A DNA stretch of 64,000 nt from CAZICM01 sp964537685 (GCA_964537685.1 CAZICM010000012.1:137683-201682), one strand, 5' to 3'; shown: positions 51,601-58,671, numbered from the stretch's first letter. Program-made: numbers and translations. Notes: a model not told the origin generated them from the letters alone.

Positions 51601-54322
51601 CTGCGAGCTCTTGGAGAACGCATTTGCGCTCGATCCCCAGGCCGATCGGGTCGAACAGTGCCTGCGCGACACGATTGCCCGCATTCCGTCGAGTGAGCCG
51701 GCCTTGCGGGTATTGGAGCATCTGGCCCGAACCACACAGCAGCCCCGCATGCTGCTCGAAGCCATTCTCCTGCTTCATGGCATTGGAAAGGCAGACAGCG
51801 GCCAGTTGCGCGAAGCCGTTACCATCGCGCGCGATCTCGGGGAAACCGCCCTGCGCGAATCCTGCCTGCGCGCCCTGCTGTCCGTAATGGAAAACGCGGC
51901 TTCCACCGAAGATCCGAGCGAATTTCAAATCGAACTCGGAGAGATTCGCGAGTCAGCCGGCGATTTCACTGAAGCCGCCGCGCTCTTTGAACAAGCTGCT
52001 GTGCACCGGGAACAGAGCGACGCGCATACGCTCCTTCTCCGCGTAGCCGCGATTGCCCGCGGCCCGCTCGGCGATCTGCCGCGGGCGGCCCGCCTCTACG
52101 AATCACTCCGAAAGGCCAATCCCACAGCCCGCTCCGCATGGGAACCGCTATCGGACATCTACCGGCAGCTCGGCGATGAAGCCAGCTTGAGCGAACTGAT
52201 TGAACAGACCGTGCCGCTCCTCGAGTCTCAGGCCGAGCAGTCCAAGCTGCGCGTCGAGCGGGCGAAAATCGTCATGCAAAAAGATCCGGAACGCGCCATC
52301 GAGCTCTTCAACGAGATTCTCAGCGCCGATCCGGCACAGCTTGAAGCGTCGATCTTGCTTGCCGACATCCTCGAAAAAGCGGGGCGCGATGATGAGCTGT
52401 CCGAAGTGCTGTCCCGCCAATTGGACGGCGCAAAAGATCGATCCGACGCGGCAGCAGCCGTATCGCTATCCATGAAACTCGGCGCTCTTCTCGAGCGGAA
52501 GAACGACGAAGAACGCGCTCTCGCGCTGTACAAATCGGCGCTCGATTGGGACGAAAAACACCTGCCCGCCCTCCGTTCAATCATTCGCCTCGCCAAGCAG
52601 CGAAATGATGCCGGGGAGCTTGGGAACGCCCTCGCCAAACTGCTATCGATTGGCCAAAACGATGAGGCTGCCGAACTTTCGCTCTACCTCTCGGCACTCC
52701 GCACAGAACAAGGCGATTTGGCAGGAGCAGAGCAAGCCCTTGAAGCCGGTTTCAGCGCCCGGCCCGATCACGCGGATATCCGCCAGAAACTAATCGACAG
52801 CTTCACAGCCCGCGAACAATGGCAAAAGCTTGCCGATTTGCACCTCGGCGAGGCTTCCCGCAAAGAGGACAAAACTGCGCGCATCGAGTCTTTGTGCCAT
52901 GCGGCAGAAGTGCTTCGCGAACGCGCGGGAGACGCTCCAGGCGCCGCGCATATCCTGGAACAAGCACTCGATCTTGATGCAGCCGATCGCGATGTTCTCT
53001 TCGCCCTGACCGACGCCTACGACGCCATGCAAGCCCACGAACGCGCCGTCCGCAGCATCACCCTCGCCATGATGGCAACCCCGGAAGATCCATGGCTATT
53101 CAGCTCCCGGGCCGTCCAGCGCGAAAGGCTGGGCCTGCACGACGAAGCCCTAGCCGACCTGGAACAGGCTTACGCCATGAGCGGCGGAAGCTATGCGCAC
53201 GAGCTTGCCGAACAGCTTGAAAAAGCGCTGGCCCACGCTTCATCCGAAGCCCAAAACGACTGGGAAGCCCCGGCCGGAATGAACGAAATCCAGCGCAACA
53301 TCAGGCTCAGGCTGGCCGAAGTCCTTCAAAAAGCGGGCGAAACCGACAGAGCGCGCGGGCACTTGTCCGAAGTTGTCACGGCCGATCCAAACGATCGCGA
53401 CGCTCTGAGAAAACTCGCCGCCCTGGAACAAGAAGCCAATCAGCCCGACGCAGCGGCGACGATCTACGCCCGCTTGGTGCATCTCGAAGAGGGAGAAGCG
53501 CTCGTTTCCGTGGCCACGCAATTGGCGGCGGCCTGTGAACAAGCGGGCCGCCTTCACGACGCGCGCGAAGGCTTGGAACGCGCACTCACCGTAGCCCCGG
53601 ACGATCCTCAAATCCGCGAACGTTTGCGAACGATTTACGCATCGACCGGTGAAAATGCCGCGCTCAGCGCGCTTCTGCTGGAAGACGCCGAAAAAGCGGC
53701 GGCGCCCGCGGCGAAACTATCGCTCATTGTGCAGGCGGGCCGGCTCTTGCTCGACACGGAAGGCGGAGCCCGCAAAGCCATGGAAGCCCTCCAGAAAGCC
53801 CGGGCGATCAAACCGGACGATCAAGAGCTTCTCGTCGTCCTCGCCGACGCCTGCACAGCCGCAGGAGAAAACGACGAAGCCCGCAATGTCATCGCGCAGA
53901 TCATCGCGAGCTACAAGGGCCGACGGGTAAAGCAACTGGCCCCCGTTTATCACCGCCTGGCCCGCATTGAATCCTCGGAAGGAAAGCCTCAAGAAGCCCT
54001 GGCCGCGCTCACCAAAGCCTTTGAAATGGAGCCTGGAAGCGGCGTCACAGCCATGGCGCTTGGCCTTCAGGCGGTCGAGCTTGGCGAATTCGAAATCGCG
54101 GGCCGCGCATTCCGCTCGGTAACGATGATGAAGACCGCGCCCCCCGGCTCAACCGAAGGCATCACCGGCGCTTCCAAGGCCCTCGCCTACTTTCATCTCG
54201 GCAGCATTGCCCGGGCCCAGGGCGATCCCCGCAAAGCCCGTTTAATGGTCGAGAAGGCCGTCAACGAAGATCCCACCCTTGAATCGGCCCGCACGCTCCT
54301 CGATGAATTAAAAGCCGGCTAG
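42653..54322 (+). CDS. Giant TPR-repeat protein (3889 residues)
   Basis: An open frame of 11.67 kb encodes a protein almost wholly made of TPR-type helix pairs. Recurring blocks include EAAA--YR--L---P-d--AL--L--L, as in ARARLLLDAGDVEGAVLLIA, ALYKSALDWDEKHLPALRSI and LAALTKAFEMEPGSGVTAMA. Many variants have about 34-36 residues per repeat, so dozens of repeats are likely. There is no signal peptide, membrane segment or recognisable catalytic domain. TPR arrays bind proteins, so a cytoplasmic scaffold or superhelical solenoid is inferred. I start at ATG 42653 (MSSDPKSRAPLRF) because residues from an upstream ATG at 42602 look non-conserved and Pro/Arg-rich. The gene is divergent from the esterase and not in an obvious operon. 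Function unknown. Confidence 0.93.
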   Translation: MSSDPKSRAPLRFDTLADFLGQKLDREPAVLDLLLTAEQKGQGKPELWPLLHEAAQRDGRLSELGAAYERVAKDKKIKTLPPAGQAEILVNGGLFFADVNPDAGKAIDFFEKAIAALPGHPLAFERLEKLLMDNDELGKLCDLYLAAAPTRSEKSQQLEMLRAGVDLSAGVGDDERTLKLYQQILKIEPGDVNARKELEESFMRLGRFADTAALLEQALGSSPSPADSEAVSIRGRALKLYVNELKQPDKALAHLEEILRINPADDGALVVAQQMLGNKNLAARAASLLADALDRAGNAEGASKMLAIEIENLRGPKRIEAQKKLANLIFKKMGDIHGAFAHVEAIVSADPGDEEFRQRYREIAVALDKRADVAKTLTRSLVAAKEPALKAKINVELGELYVELGDVKKARMTFQGVLDAGGDEGATLRAARAMAKLSEGSGDQKTLIAMLEKLVDLEDSPDSKAEVGLRLAKMYEQDLSDEKSAARVYRKLFDTPAEPDALIALERLSEAAGNFKDLADVLERRSILEGDSDEGRELAFRAADIRTSKLNDRAAALESWRVYIATHGPSREVHARMFPLLEQEKKWEELAQRLTREADLAPEAERPAVLSRIGQIRFGKLGDERGGLEAFREALAMDRSERTSRSVMEKALSSGSHRAFAASVLDPIARQEGAAELLVRVLETKGSLAADVNDQLSAFAEAAALCEKELSNAKRALEISGRGLLIAIEELAVPEPPAGMEIQANLWLGRALSYGAQNAAGRAEVLSKALGDRDISTPWLSELAEHTGEALAESGQGAQALAVFRKALAFSPSSPKLLARVDELLQEQGSPEERAAMYQTALQTAEEPAAKRKLLHKIGMLELSELGNPAAAAETFRKILSEEPSDRKAYEALLAAHDKMGPSEAYYADLEQGLQTAEGKEREALRLKLAQIALALGNKEHALDQYRGLLADHAVFSPQDFDTLEKLAIEQNDVQLLCSVLNKRVEGSEEPAEQAKWLERLGDLAQERQGDKQAAAEYWKRAGAAAEKAAASASDLGYAQRLYERALAINTTDQKAAEQLVALYQRGELWEKLPPIYEMLLRSARDAQEAVRRLLAFEEAAIRAKVPQRFVDAAATVERLYGPLPNALSAAVQLSLARVLAAEPDRQDEAAAIYRKLLESPESDLKSIYTAFEGFLEGKTRHEDRRYLYAFRLARATEDERIPLLLAWAQDEERTMSDAKAASELYARVLAINPDHAEALEARARLLLDAGDVEGAVLLIATQRNARTGESRAALDRHLATLYIERLDRPWLALSTIEPVLEENPGDEEAIAIAARTLDHPDTRARAASVLEQVCDRAESQEIRTKILDTLLSTPSDAPELRAKRTGWFERLLAPLSDNPHKALEVTLRAVAERPNEAALWDRVEQLGRETSLPEMVAEAYRREIQRQKEGQQLDMDAIEELGRRAVEYHEQWKDDPTEIAALLAQIVELIPESTWAFERLKMAYNASEQWEALFSLYDRALERVLDRSDRMMLLEEAVEAARNLAIDTERTMGYLEQLLPLKKDARTRSSLERLYEKHGKFRPLIDLLSGQLGELDTEAAQRMRCRIAGLWLDGLQNAASAFEVIAQILKLEPTRSEGIALLEKLLELTARMKEANTASAEALGARSKAAGLLEHRYRSDGKSADLVRVLSVSLESLTDVGERAARLREITEVRRDTLGDLPGALEAAAALFVIEPGTAANRAELERLAAELKRYDSLALALREASAGLQNRAQSRQLLIDAAAIYRDHLQDLAQAIELHTPIIELAEGDNGALLSALQELNRLLKAMEKAAERCTVLERLATVETSPEAKKQVLGEAARIAWTDLGDADRAIANYRARFRDDALDLEALDGIVTAQEQTGRFRDLVETLGLRAGAKIELGRTAEGRADFVSAARILDEQVGDADAAIDAWTALRGRLGPDAESGDALAALLSRRQKWDELVALLEHEIELSGAGERHAALLCRLGNVHRDYTMAWEQAVESYARGGRAGGEECLSGLEILLLRIDREAADQRPLLAQAVDALTEAYRSRNDWKRLVALLEVRLIAAENDTARVEILRESARLLELEGLDLSGAFDAIWRAFLLIPSAELASEALRLARAAGRFQEVADALTTSLDGRADVPVPVLCELWWNVALWHRDSRRDPDAAERAVIRALSYDPDSVEMLTALAELQRRNRNRSLVDTLLRLAEVVPDPLALYREAVETAFDPIADPVLTRQIAEQLHTVALTRAESEGPESPSLSSALWALDVLVRLSREDGDRARVMDLCLKGAEIPFPAAERKRLRMTAAEVAETESAIAIYKSLFDEEPTDGRVASELETLYRTTGRISELISMRKRQVEVAENIDFRVSLRFDLALLFAREGEREQALDALRHNLREAALHVPSVEKLCELLEQKGSFQELVDLLEGQAELREGLGQGGAEAGMAPADLWGRAAALAEQKLGDVPRAIADHRRAAAFDATSSLDALARLLTARGEHAQAAEVLDRLCVLTPAESAHVEYLRLAEALVAAGDAQSARTRLEHAAAIVKNPTPVRDRLAILYREAEAWGPLADLIASEAVRIESRTARAAKLREAAELHLEKRGDAASAAPLLEQAAELLPDDMPVRLTLVQAYVQSSRLDDATAILRGLLASYGGRRPKERAIVHYELARVLIAAGTQEEALEELEAALRIDPAHPDILYASARLALDMNQLDRASRAYRALLLNVRRARDDQSNRLMRTEILFALSEIAERQGEPERAAEYFDSAFEASRESAEERERLVGALRTRGRHGMLARALEARLAGAGDASQAVAILDELAQVYEDHLGRPDDALATRLRAISLDPIHDLAHRSARALADRTGHKSKYIELVSRLSDEAADDNRKLELLLHLGRAYGGDPAFDEQARSVYTRAEPLLAARPDEAKTLEVLRALDGIYGRRGEQEAQAAVLEKLIAAAPAGTPSEQADPMYRLAAIRLLHASGQERGCELLENAFALDPQADRVEQCLRDTIARIPSSEPALRVLEHLARTTQQPRMLLEAILLLHGIGKADSGQLREAVTIARDLGETALRESCLRALLSVMENAASTEDPSEFQIELGEIRESAGDFTEAAALFEQAAVHREQSDAHTLLLRVAAIARGPLGDLPRAARLYESLRKANPTARSAWEPLSDIYRQLGDEASLSELIEQTVPLLESQAEQSKLRVERAKIVMQKDPERAIELFNEILSADPAQLEASILLADILEKAGRDDELSEVLSRQLDGAKDRSDAAAAVSLSMKLGALLERKNDEERALALYKSALDWDEKHLPALRSIIRLAKQRNDAGELGNALAKLLSIGQNDEAAELSLYLSALRTEQGDLAGAEQALEAGFSARPDHADIRQKLIDSFTAREQWQKLADLHLGEASRKEDKTARIESLCHAAEVLRERAGDAPGAAHILEQALDLDAADRDVLFALTDAYDAMQAHERAVRSITLAMMATPEDPWLFSSRAVQRERLGLHDEALADLEQAYAMSGGSYAHELAEQLEKALAHASSEAQNDWEAPAGMNEIQRNIRLRLAEVLQKAGETDRARGHLSEVVTADPNDRDALRKLAALEQEANQPDAAATIYARLVHLEEGEALVSVATQLAAACEQAGRLHDAREGLERALTVAPDDPQIRERLRTIYASTGENAALSALLLEDAEKAAAPAAKLSLIVQAGRLLLDTEGGARKAMEALQKARAIKPDDQELLVVLADACTAAGENDEARNVIAQIIASYKGRRVKQLAPVYHRLARIESSEGKPQEALAALTKAFEMEPGSGVTAMALGLQAVELGEFEIAGRAFRSVTMMKTAPPGSTEGITGASKALAYFHLGSIARAQGDPRKARLMVEKAVNEDPTLESARTLLDELKAG

Positions 54323-54771
54323 TTCCTCATCCGGTCTTCATCTTCCATCACGATTCCCCGGCAATTCTTATCCTATTTTCCTCTTGACAAGCATATCTCC
54401 CTGTGAATCGAGCACCTCTGAAACGCTAATTTTGGTGGCCGCTTCAAATCCCGGGGAAAATAGCAAGCCTTTCAGAAGCCCGGCCCTTCAAATCTTAAGC
54501 CCCAATCCCCAAACCCTCCCCGGCCGCTAACCCAAAACGCCCCTTAACAACCGGCCTGCACCCTCAAAATTCAGCCATTTTTAAGTCTATTTACGCACTC
54601 CAGACACATGCCGGAGCGCCCCCCACCACCCGGCCACAGCCGGCCTGATGCGCAAAAAAACCGTTTTCCCCGGCAAAATTTCACAACTTTTTCGTCAGGC
54701 GGCGTGTATGTTCAGTGTTTCAAAGCGGGCGGCGAGGCGCCGCACGCCACGAGCTTTTGGAGGTCCAACCA
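54323..54771. other. 449-nt intergenic region upstream of the HU gene
   Basis: There is no credible gene in this stretch. It holds C-rich, low-complexity sequence and a TTGACA-like box at 54384-54389 without a good partner -10 box. The last 120 nt are AT-richer and end with the GGAGGT ribosome-binding site of the HU gene (about 54759-54764). The HU promoter is probably here, but I cannot place it. Confidence 0.6.
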
Positions 54772-55122
54772 ATGGCAACAGCGAAAAAGGCAGCCGCACC
54801 GAGCGGCGGTTCATCAAAGAAGTCCATGAGCAAGAGCGGTCTTATCCAAGCCATCGCGGAAGCGATGGGTGAGGAGCTAAGCCGCAAACAGGTCAAGTCG
54901 GTTGTGGAAGCCCTCGTCGCGGTCGGGCACCGCGAGCTGAAGAAGTCGGGCGTGTTCACCCTCCCCGGCTTTGCAAAGTTCCGCGTCGTAAAGAAGCCCG
55001 CGACAAAGGCGCGCCAAGGCATCAACCCCTTCACCAAGCAGCCCATGACTTTTGCGGCCAAGCCGGCCAGCAAGAGCGTGCGCGTTCGCCCCATCAAAGC
55101 GATCAAGGACTCTCTCGCCTAA
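54772..55122 (+). CDS. HU-family DNA-binding protein with basic N-terminal extension
   Basis: This 116-residue protein has an N-terminal Lys/Ala/Ser-rich stretch (MATAKKAAAPSGGSSKKSM) followed by a complete HU/IHF domain: LIQAIAEAMGEELSRKQVKS, VFTLPGFAKFRVVKKPATKA, and the DNA-arm motif RQGINPFTKQPMTF with the intercalating Pro, then VRVRPIKAIKDSL. HU proteins bend and compact DNA. The basic Ala-rich tail is like that of myxobacterial HU variants and could add non-specific DNA contacts. The ATG at 54772 has GGAGGT about 7 nt upstream. The gene has its own long leader and a strong hairpin terminator after it, so it is probably monocistronic and highly expressed. Confidence 0.95.
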   Translation: MATAKKAAAPSGGSSKKSMSKSGLIQAIAEAMGEELSRKQVKSVVEALVAVGHRELKKSGVFTLPGFAKFRVVKKPATKARQGINPFTKQPMTFAAKPASKSVRVRPIKAIKDSLA

Positions 55123-55150
55123 TCGCTTCAAACGGCCACTATTTCGTTCA

Positions 55151-55190
55151 GCAAGCGGCTGTGCATACCCTGCACGGCCGCTTGCCTTTT
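55151..55190 (+). terminator. Strong rho-independent terminator after the HU gene
   Basis: GCAAGCGGC (55151-55159) pairs with GCCGCTTGC (55177-55185). The stem continues through a T-G wobble and GTGCA/TGCAC around a TACCC loop, about 15 bp in all, and is followed by CTTTT. It begins 28 nt after the HU stop codon. Confidence 0.88.
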
Positions 55191-55230
55191 GTGGCTTTCC
55201 CACGCCCGCGGAACACGCCTTCAGCGGCCC

Positions 55231-55272
55231 AAAAAAAGCCCGGAGCCAGAACAAATCCGGCCTCCGGGCTTT
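55231..55272. terminator. Hairpin between convergent genes, A-run on one side (bidirectional or minus-strand terminator)
   Basis: AAAGCCCGGAG (55235-55245) pairs with CTCCGGGCTTT (55262-55272) around a 16-nt loop. The stem is preceded by seven A (55231-55237), which become a T-run on the minus strand. It lies directly past the stop of the minus-strand lipoprotein gene at 55295 and most likely ends that transcript. Confidence 0.8.
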
Positions 55273-55294
55273 ATAAACAGCACACGAAAAAGGG

Positions 55295-55930
55295 CTATTT
55301 CTTCTTCTTATACGCCTGCACCGCAACAGGCCCCGAACCGCTCCGCGCCTTCACCACAACACGCGCCGACACCGGAGCGGGAAGCGCCCACTGATAACAA
55401 TTCTGCTTCGCGCCGATCGTCGCCATCGGCCCCGTATCGGAATCCACCGCAAGCTGAGGCTTGATATTCAGCGCCGCAAGCGCCGGCGGCATCTGCCCAC
55501 CCGCCGCTAAATCGAGCTCCAGCGTGATATCGACTTCCGTCACCGTCGGAAGCGCCTGACCCAGGAAGGTGTAACAAAAACCCGGCTCCAACAGGAACGG
55601 CTGCGACGCCTGCGTTTGCCCCTCGGGCACGATGGCACAAACCAACTGCCCATCAGGCTTCATCCCCGGAGCTTCCGTCGCCGCGCGCCCCTGAAATGCC
55701 GTCGACACCGCGAGCGTCTCCTTGCTTTCGCAGGGCCCCGCTTGAGGCGGCGGAGGCGGCGGAGGCGGTGTTGAGGTCGTGGGCGGCGGAGGAGGCGGAG
55801 CCGCATCGGTACCGCCGTCCGGAGGACCAGGCTGCGGAGCGAACTCCGGCTCACTTCCACAGCCGGAAACCACGAGTGAAAGCGCCGCAGCCAACGCGGC
55901 ACAACCCAAAGTCTTCTGCCCCACGCTCAT
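55295..55930 (-). CDS. Lipoprotein paralogous to the divergent gene at 56255
   Basis: This 211-residue lipoprotein has a lipobox VVSGC with Cys at about 24. A linker containing a long Pro run (about 40-62) follows, and then a conserved C-terminal domain: EAPGMKPDGQLVCAIVPEGQ, FLLEPGFCYTFLGQ, EVDITLEL, TGPMATIGAKQNCYQWALP and VSARVVVKARSGSGP. The same domain with matching Cys and motifs forms the end of the protein encoded at 56255. The shared pattern (EAPGM-P--, CYT, QNCYQW versus GNCFKW) shows common ancestry. A beta-rich secreted domain with one disulfide is inferred. Start ATG 55930 has AGGAGG 9 nt upstream. Its terminator is the hairpin at 55231-55272. Function unknown. Confidence 0.82.
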   Translation of the reverse strand: MSVGQKTLGCAALAAALSLVVSGCGSEPEFAPQPGPPDGGTDAAPPPPPPTTSTPPPPPPPPQAGPCESKETLAVSTAFQGRAATEAPGMKPDGQLVCAIVPEGQTQASQPFLLEPGFCYTFLGQALPTVTEVDITLELDLAAGGQMPPALAALNIKPQLAVDSDTGPMATIGAKQNCYQWALPAPVSARVVVKARSGSGPVAVQAYKKKK

Positions 55931-56254
55931 CTTCAAATGGCCTCCTGCCAAGAATCAATTTTGCCGTCAGAGCGGCGCCAACATGACTGCACGGCTATAC
56001 TAAAAGCGCAGCAAAAGAGCACGTTTCACGAACGCATAAACCCTGCACAACAACAAGGGCCGCTCCAAGAACCAGCTCCCCCGCACACCGATCCGAAAAG
56101 CAGGTTTTCGTCGGCACAAAGGTGTAAGGTTCGCCCCGCACAACTCGTCCATACCAGTACGACATCAGGAGAAATCCTCTCTGCCGCTCACGAAACCGGT
56201 GCAGATCGCACCAAACGGCGGGTCACGAACGAGGGCGACTCCGAGGAGGTAGCT
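55931..56254. other. 324-nt intergenic region between two divergent paralogous lipoprotein genes
   Basis: No credible gene is seen here. A TATACT box at 55996-56001 could be a -10 element but has no good -35 partner at 17 nt. The region ends in GAGGAGGT, the ribosome-binding site that fixes the downstream TTG start. Both promoters must lie within it, so the two genes may share regulation. Confidence 0.55.
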
Positions 56255-57181
56255 TTGCTCCGCACATTCGGCTTTATCTCGTCCAGTGTTTTATTGACCA
56301 TCACCCTCGCAGGCTGCGGGCCGGACAAGCCCGCTGAGAATCCTCCACCCGGCGGCGGCAACTATGCGGGCAACCAGCCGGGCTACGGACAACCTGGCTA
56401 TGGACAACCCGGCTATGGGCAACCTGGTTATGGCCAGCCCGGTTATGGCCAGCCCGCGCCCGGTTATGGCCAGCCCGCGCCCGGTTATGGCCAGCCCGGT
56501 TATGGCCAGCCCGCACCCGGTTATGGCCAGCCAGCGCCTGGTTATGGCCAGCCAGCGCCCGGTTATGGTCAACCCGCACCCGGCTATGGCCAGCCCGCAC
56601 CCGGCGGCTATGGCCAACCCGCACCCACGGCTCCAGCTCCAGGCGGCACCACCGCACCTCCCCCCGCGGGCAGCGTCGGCGGATTCCCCTTCCCCTTCCC
56701 CTTCCCCACCGCCGGCGGCACCACCGCGCCTCCCCCAGGAGGCCAGCCCGCGCCCGGCGGAGGAGGCTCTGCCCCCGCGGCCACCCCCATGGATCCCAAC
56801 ATGGCTTCAGCGGCCACCATCCCCCTGGCCGCCCTAGCCAAACAAGAAGCCCCTGGCATGAACCCCGACAGCCCCGTCGTCGCGGCTCAATTCCAGGACG
56901 GCCAAGTCCTCGAACAGCCCGTCCAACTCCTGCCCAACAAGTGCTACACGGTCGTTGCCGTCGGCGCTGGCATCCAGGAAATGGACATCACCCTCGTCGC
57001 GGTCACCCCCGTCCCCATCAACCCTGTCCTCGCTCAGGACAACGGCACGGGCAACACCGCCTCCCTCGGCGGCAAAGGCAACTGCTTCAAGTGGACCTGG
57101 CCGGTTGGCATCAACGCCAAATTCGTCATGAAAGCCACGCGCGGCGCGGGAATTGCCGCGGGCCAAATGTTCTCCAAGTAA
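56255..57181 (+). CDS. GYGQP-repeat lipoprotein with conserved C-terminal domain
   Basis: This 308-residue protein starts at TTG 56255, where GAGGAGGT lies 5 nt upstream. The start gives a good signal peptide (LRTFGFISSSVLLTITLAGC, lipobox LAGC). A long Gly/Tyr/Gln/Pro region (about 40-125) is built from GYGQP and GYGQPAP units, followed by Pro/Gly/Ala-rich segments (about 126-185). The final 120 residues are a folded domain matching the divergent lipoprotein: EAPGMNPDSPVVAAQFQDG, LLPNKCYTVVAVG, EMDITLVAVT, GNTASLGGKGNCFKW and FVMKATRGAG. The frame is open upstream to 55937, but those codons look non-coding. A flexible surface-spanning stalk carrying a domain is inferred; function unknown. 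Confidence 0.85.
   Translation: MLRTFGFISSSVLLTITLAGCGPDKPAENPPPGGGNYAGNQPGYGQPGYGQPGYGQPGYGQPGYGQPAPGYGQPAPGYGQPGYGQPAPGYGQPAPGYGQPAPGYGQPAPGYGQPAPGGYGQPAPTAPAPGGTTAPPPAGSVGGFPFPFPFPTAGGTTAPPPGGQPAPGGGGSAPAATPMDPNMASAATIPLAALAKQEAPGMNPDSPVVAAQFQDGQVLEQPVQLLPNKCYTVVAVGAGIQEMDITLVAVTPVPINPVLAQDNGTGNTASLGGKGNCFKWTWPVGINAKFVMKATRGAGIAAGQMFSK
56377..56624 (+). repeat. In-frame tandem repeats encoding GYGQP / GYGQPAP units
   Basis: About 15 units of 15 or 21 bp run in tandem within the lipoprotein gene. Their codon variation is limited (TATGG/TACGG, CCAGCC/CAACCC), so the array has probably expanded by slippage or unequal exchange while keeping the frame. Length variation between strains is likely. 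Confidence 0.85.
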
Positions 57182-57394
57182 TCGCCCCCCTTAACCATCC
57201 CAATTTAATTTAATATTTTATCAATTCAATCAATTCATTCACGATTGAATTGCATTCACTCCCCGCAAACAAAAGACTCCGCCGGAGAATTTGGCCTTCA
57301 AATTCTATCGAATGAGCCTTATTATCTATCAAAAATAGGGGCGGGAAAGATACGGGATACAATTCCTTCATAATAAAAAGAATTACGATTGTAT

Positions 57395-58669
57395 TTATTC
57401 AATCAAAATTCCGGGCGCTGGGAACTGCGAACACAGCTCTTTCACTTCCCCGGCAATACGCGAAAGCTTCGCCTCATCATCCGGCGCCTGCGACACCTCA
57501 TCCATCCACGCAGCAATCCTCACCATTTCGGCCGGACCAAAGCCCCGCGAACTCACGGCCGGCGTACCCACCCGAATCCCCGACGGATCGAACGGCTTAC
57601 GAGGATCGAAAGGAATCGAATTGTAATTCGCCACAATCCCGGCCTTGTCCAGCGCCTGCGCATAAGGCTTCCCGCCGATATTCTTGGGCGTCATATCGAC
57701 CAGCAACAAATGATTATCCGTGCCTCCCGTCACCAAACGGAAACCCCGGCTTAAAAGCGCTTCCGCAAGCGCCTTTGCATTATCGACAATCGACTTCGCA
57801 TACGCCTTAAACGCAGGCTCCGAAGCCTCCTTTGCCGCCACCGCAATCGCCGCCGTCGTGTGATTGTGAGGCCCGCCCTGAAGCCCCGGAAACACAGCCC
57901 TATCGATAGCCGCAGCATGCTCCGCCTTACACATCACAGCCGCGCCCCTCGGCCCCCTAAAGGTCTTGTGCGTGGTCATCGTCACCACATCCGCAATACC
58001 CACCGGCGAAGGATGAACCCCGCCCGCCACCAAGCCCGAAATATGCGCGATATCGGCGGCCAAAATGGCGCCTGCTTCATCCGCAATCGAACGAAATGCC
58101 GCAAAATCGAGGGTGCGCGGATACGCCGTCGTCCCGCACCAAATCAGCTTTGGCCGGTGCTCCAGCGCTAAAGCCCGCACTTGATCCAAATCGATCAAAT
58201 GATCGCTCTGCCGCACACCATAGGGAACGCTCTTAAAAAACTTCCCCGTAATGCTCACCGTCCAGCCGTGCGTCAAATGCCCGCCCGCCGGCAAACCAAG
58301 CCCCATAATCGTCTCGCCGGGCTTCACGAACGCAAAATAAACAGCCAAGTTCGCAGGACTTCCCGAATAGGGCTGAACGTTCGCATGGTCCGCGGAAAAC
58401 AGCTTGGCCAGCCTTCCCCGCGCCAGCTCTTCCACCGGATCGACCTGCTGCTGGCCTTCGTAGTAGCGCTTGCCCGGATAGCCTTCCGAATACTTGTTCG
58501 TCAGCACCGAACCCGTCGCTTCAAGCACGGCCCGCGACACATAATTCTCGCTTGCGATCAGCCGGATTGTGTCCGCCTCACGCCGCTCTTCCTTTGCGAT
58601 CAGCTCTGCGATTTCAGGATCGACTTCCGACAGCGGCCGATGCCCAATGCTCTTGATTCCAACACTCAT
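57395..58669 (-). CDS. glyA: Serine hydroxymethyltransferase
   Basis: This 424-residue protein is a normal-length SHMT, which makes glycine and 5,10-methylene-tetrahydrofolate from serine, using PLP in the cytoplasm. Motifs include LIASENYVSRAVLEATGSVL, NKYSEGYPGKRYYEG, VQPYSGSPANLAVYFA, DIAHISGLVAGGVHPSP, and the PLP-lysine site TTHKTFRGPRG (usually TTHKTLRGPRGG). The start is most likely ATG 58669, 7 nt after GAGG. A GTG at 58675 overlaps the E2 stop as GTGA but is too close to that site. The gene overlaps the end of the E2 gene by one short step, so the two should be co-transcribed. The convergent gap to 57181 is AT-rich. Confidence 0.96.
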   Translation of the reverse strand: MSVGIKSIGHRPLSEVDPEIAELIAKEERREADTIRLIASENYVSRAVLEATGSVLTNKYSEGYPGKRYYEGQQQVDPVEELARGRLAKLFSADHANVQPYSGSPANLAVYFAFVKPGETIMGLGLPAGGHLTHGWTVSITGKFFKSVPYGVRQSDHLIDLDQVRALALEHRPKLIWCGTTAYPRTLDFAAFRSIADEAGAILAADIAHISGLVAGGVHPSPVGIADVVTMTTHKTFRGPRGAAVMCKAEHAAAIDRAVFPGLQGGPHNHTTAAIAVAAKEASEPAFKAYAKSIVDNAKALAEALLSRGFRLVTGGTDNHLLLVDMTPKNIGGKPYAQALDKAGIVANYNSIPFDPRKPFDPSGIRVGTPAVSSRGFGPAEMVRIAAWMDEVSQAPDDEAKLSRIAGEVKELCSQFPAPGILIE

Positions 58670-58671
58670 GC

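Noticed and set aside
54384..54389. TTGACA box upstream of the HU gene
   Set aside because: No acceptable -10 box lies at 16-18 nt, and it is about 380 nt from the HU start; not reported as a promoter.
56377..56624. Possible CRISPR array
   Set aside because: The units are short, in-frame and encode GYGQP; there are no spacers, no leader and no cas genes.
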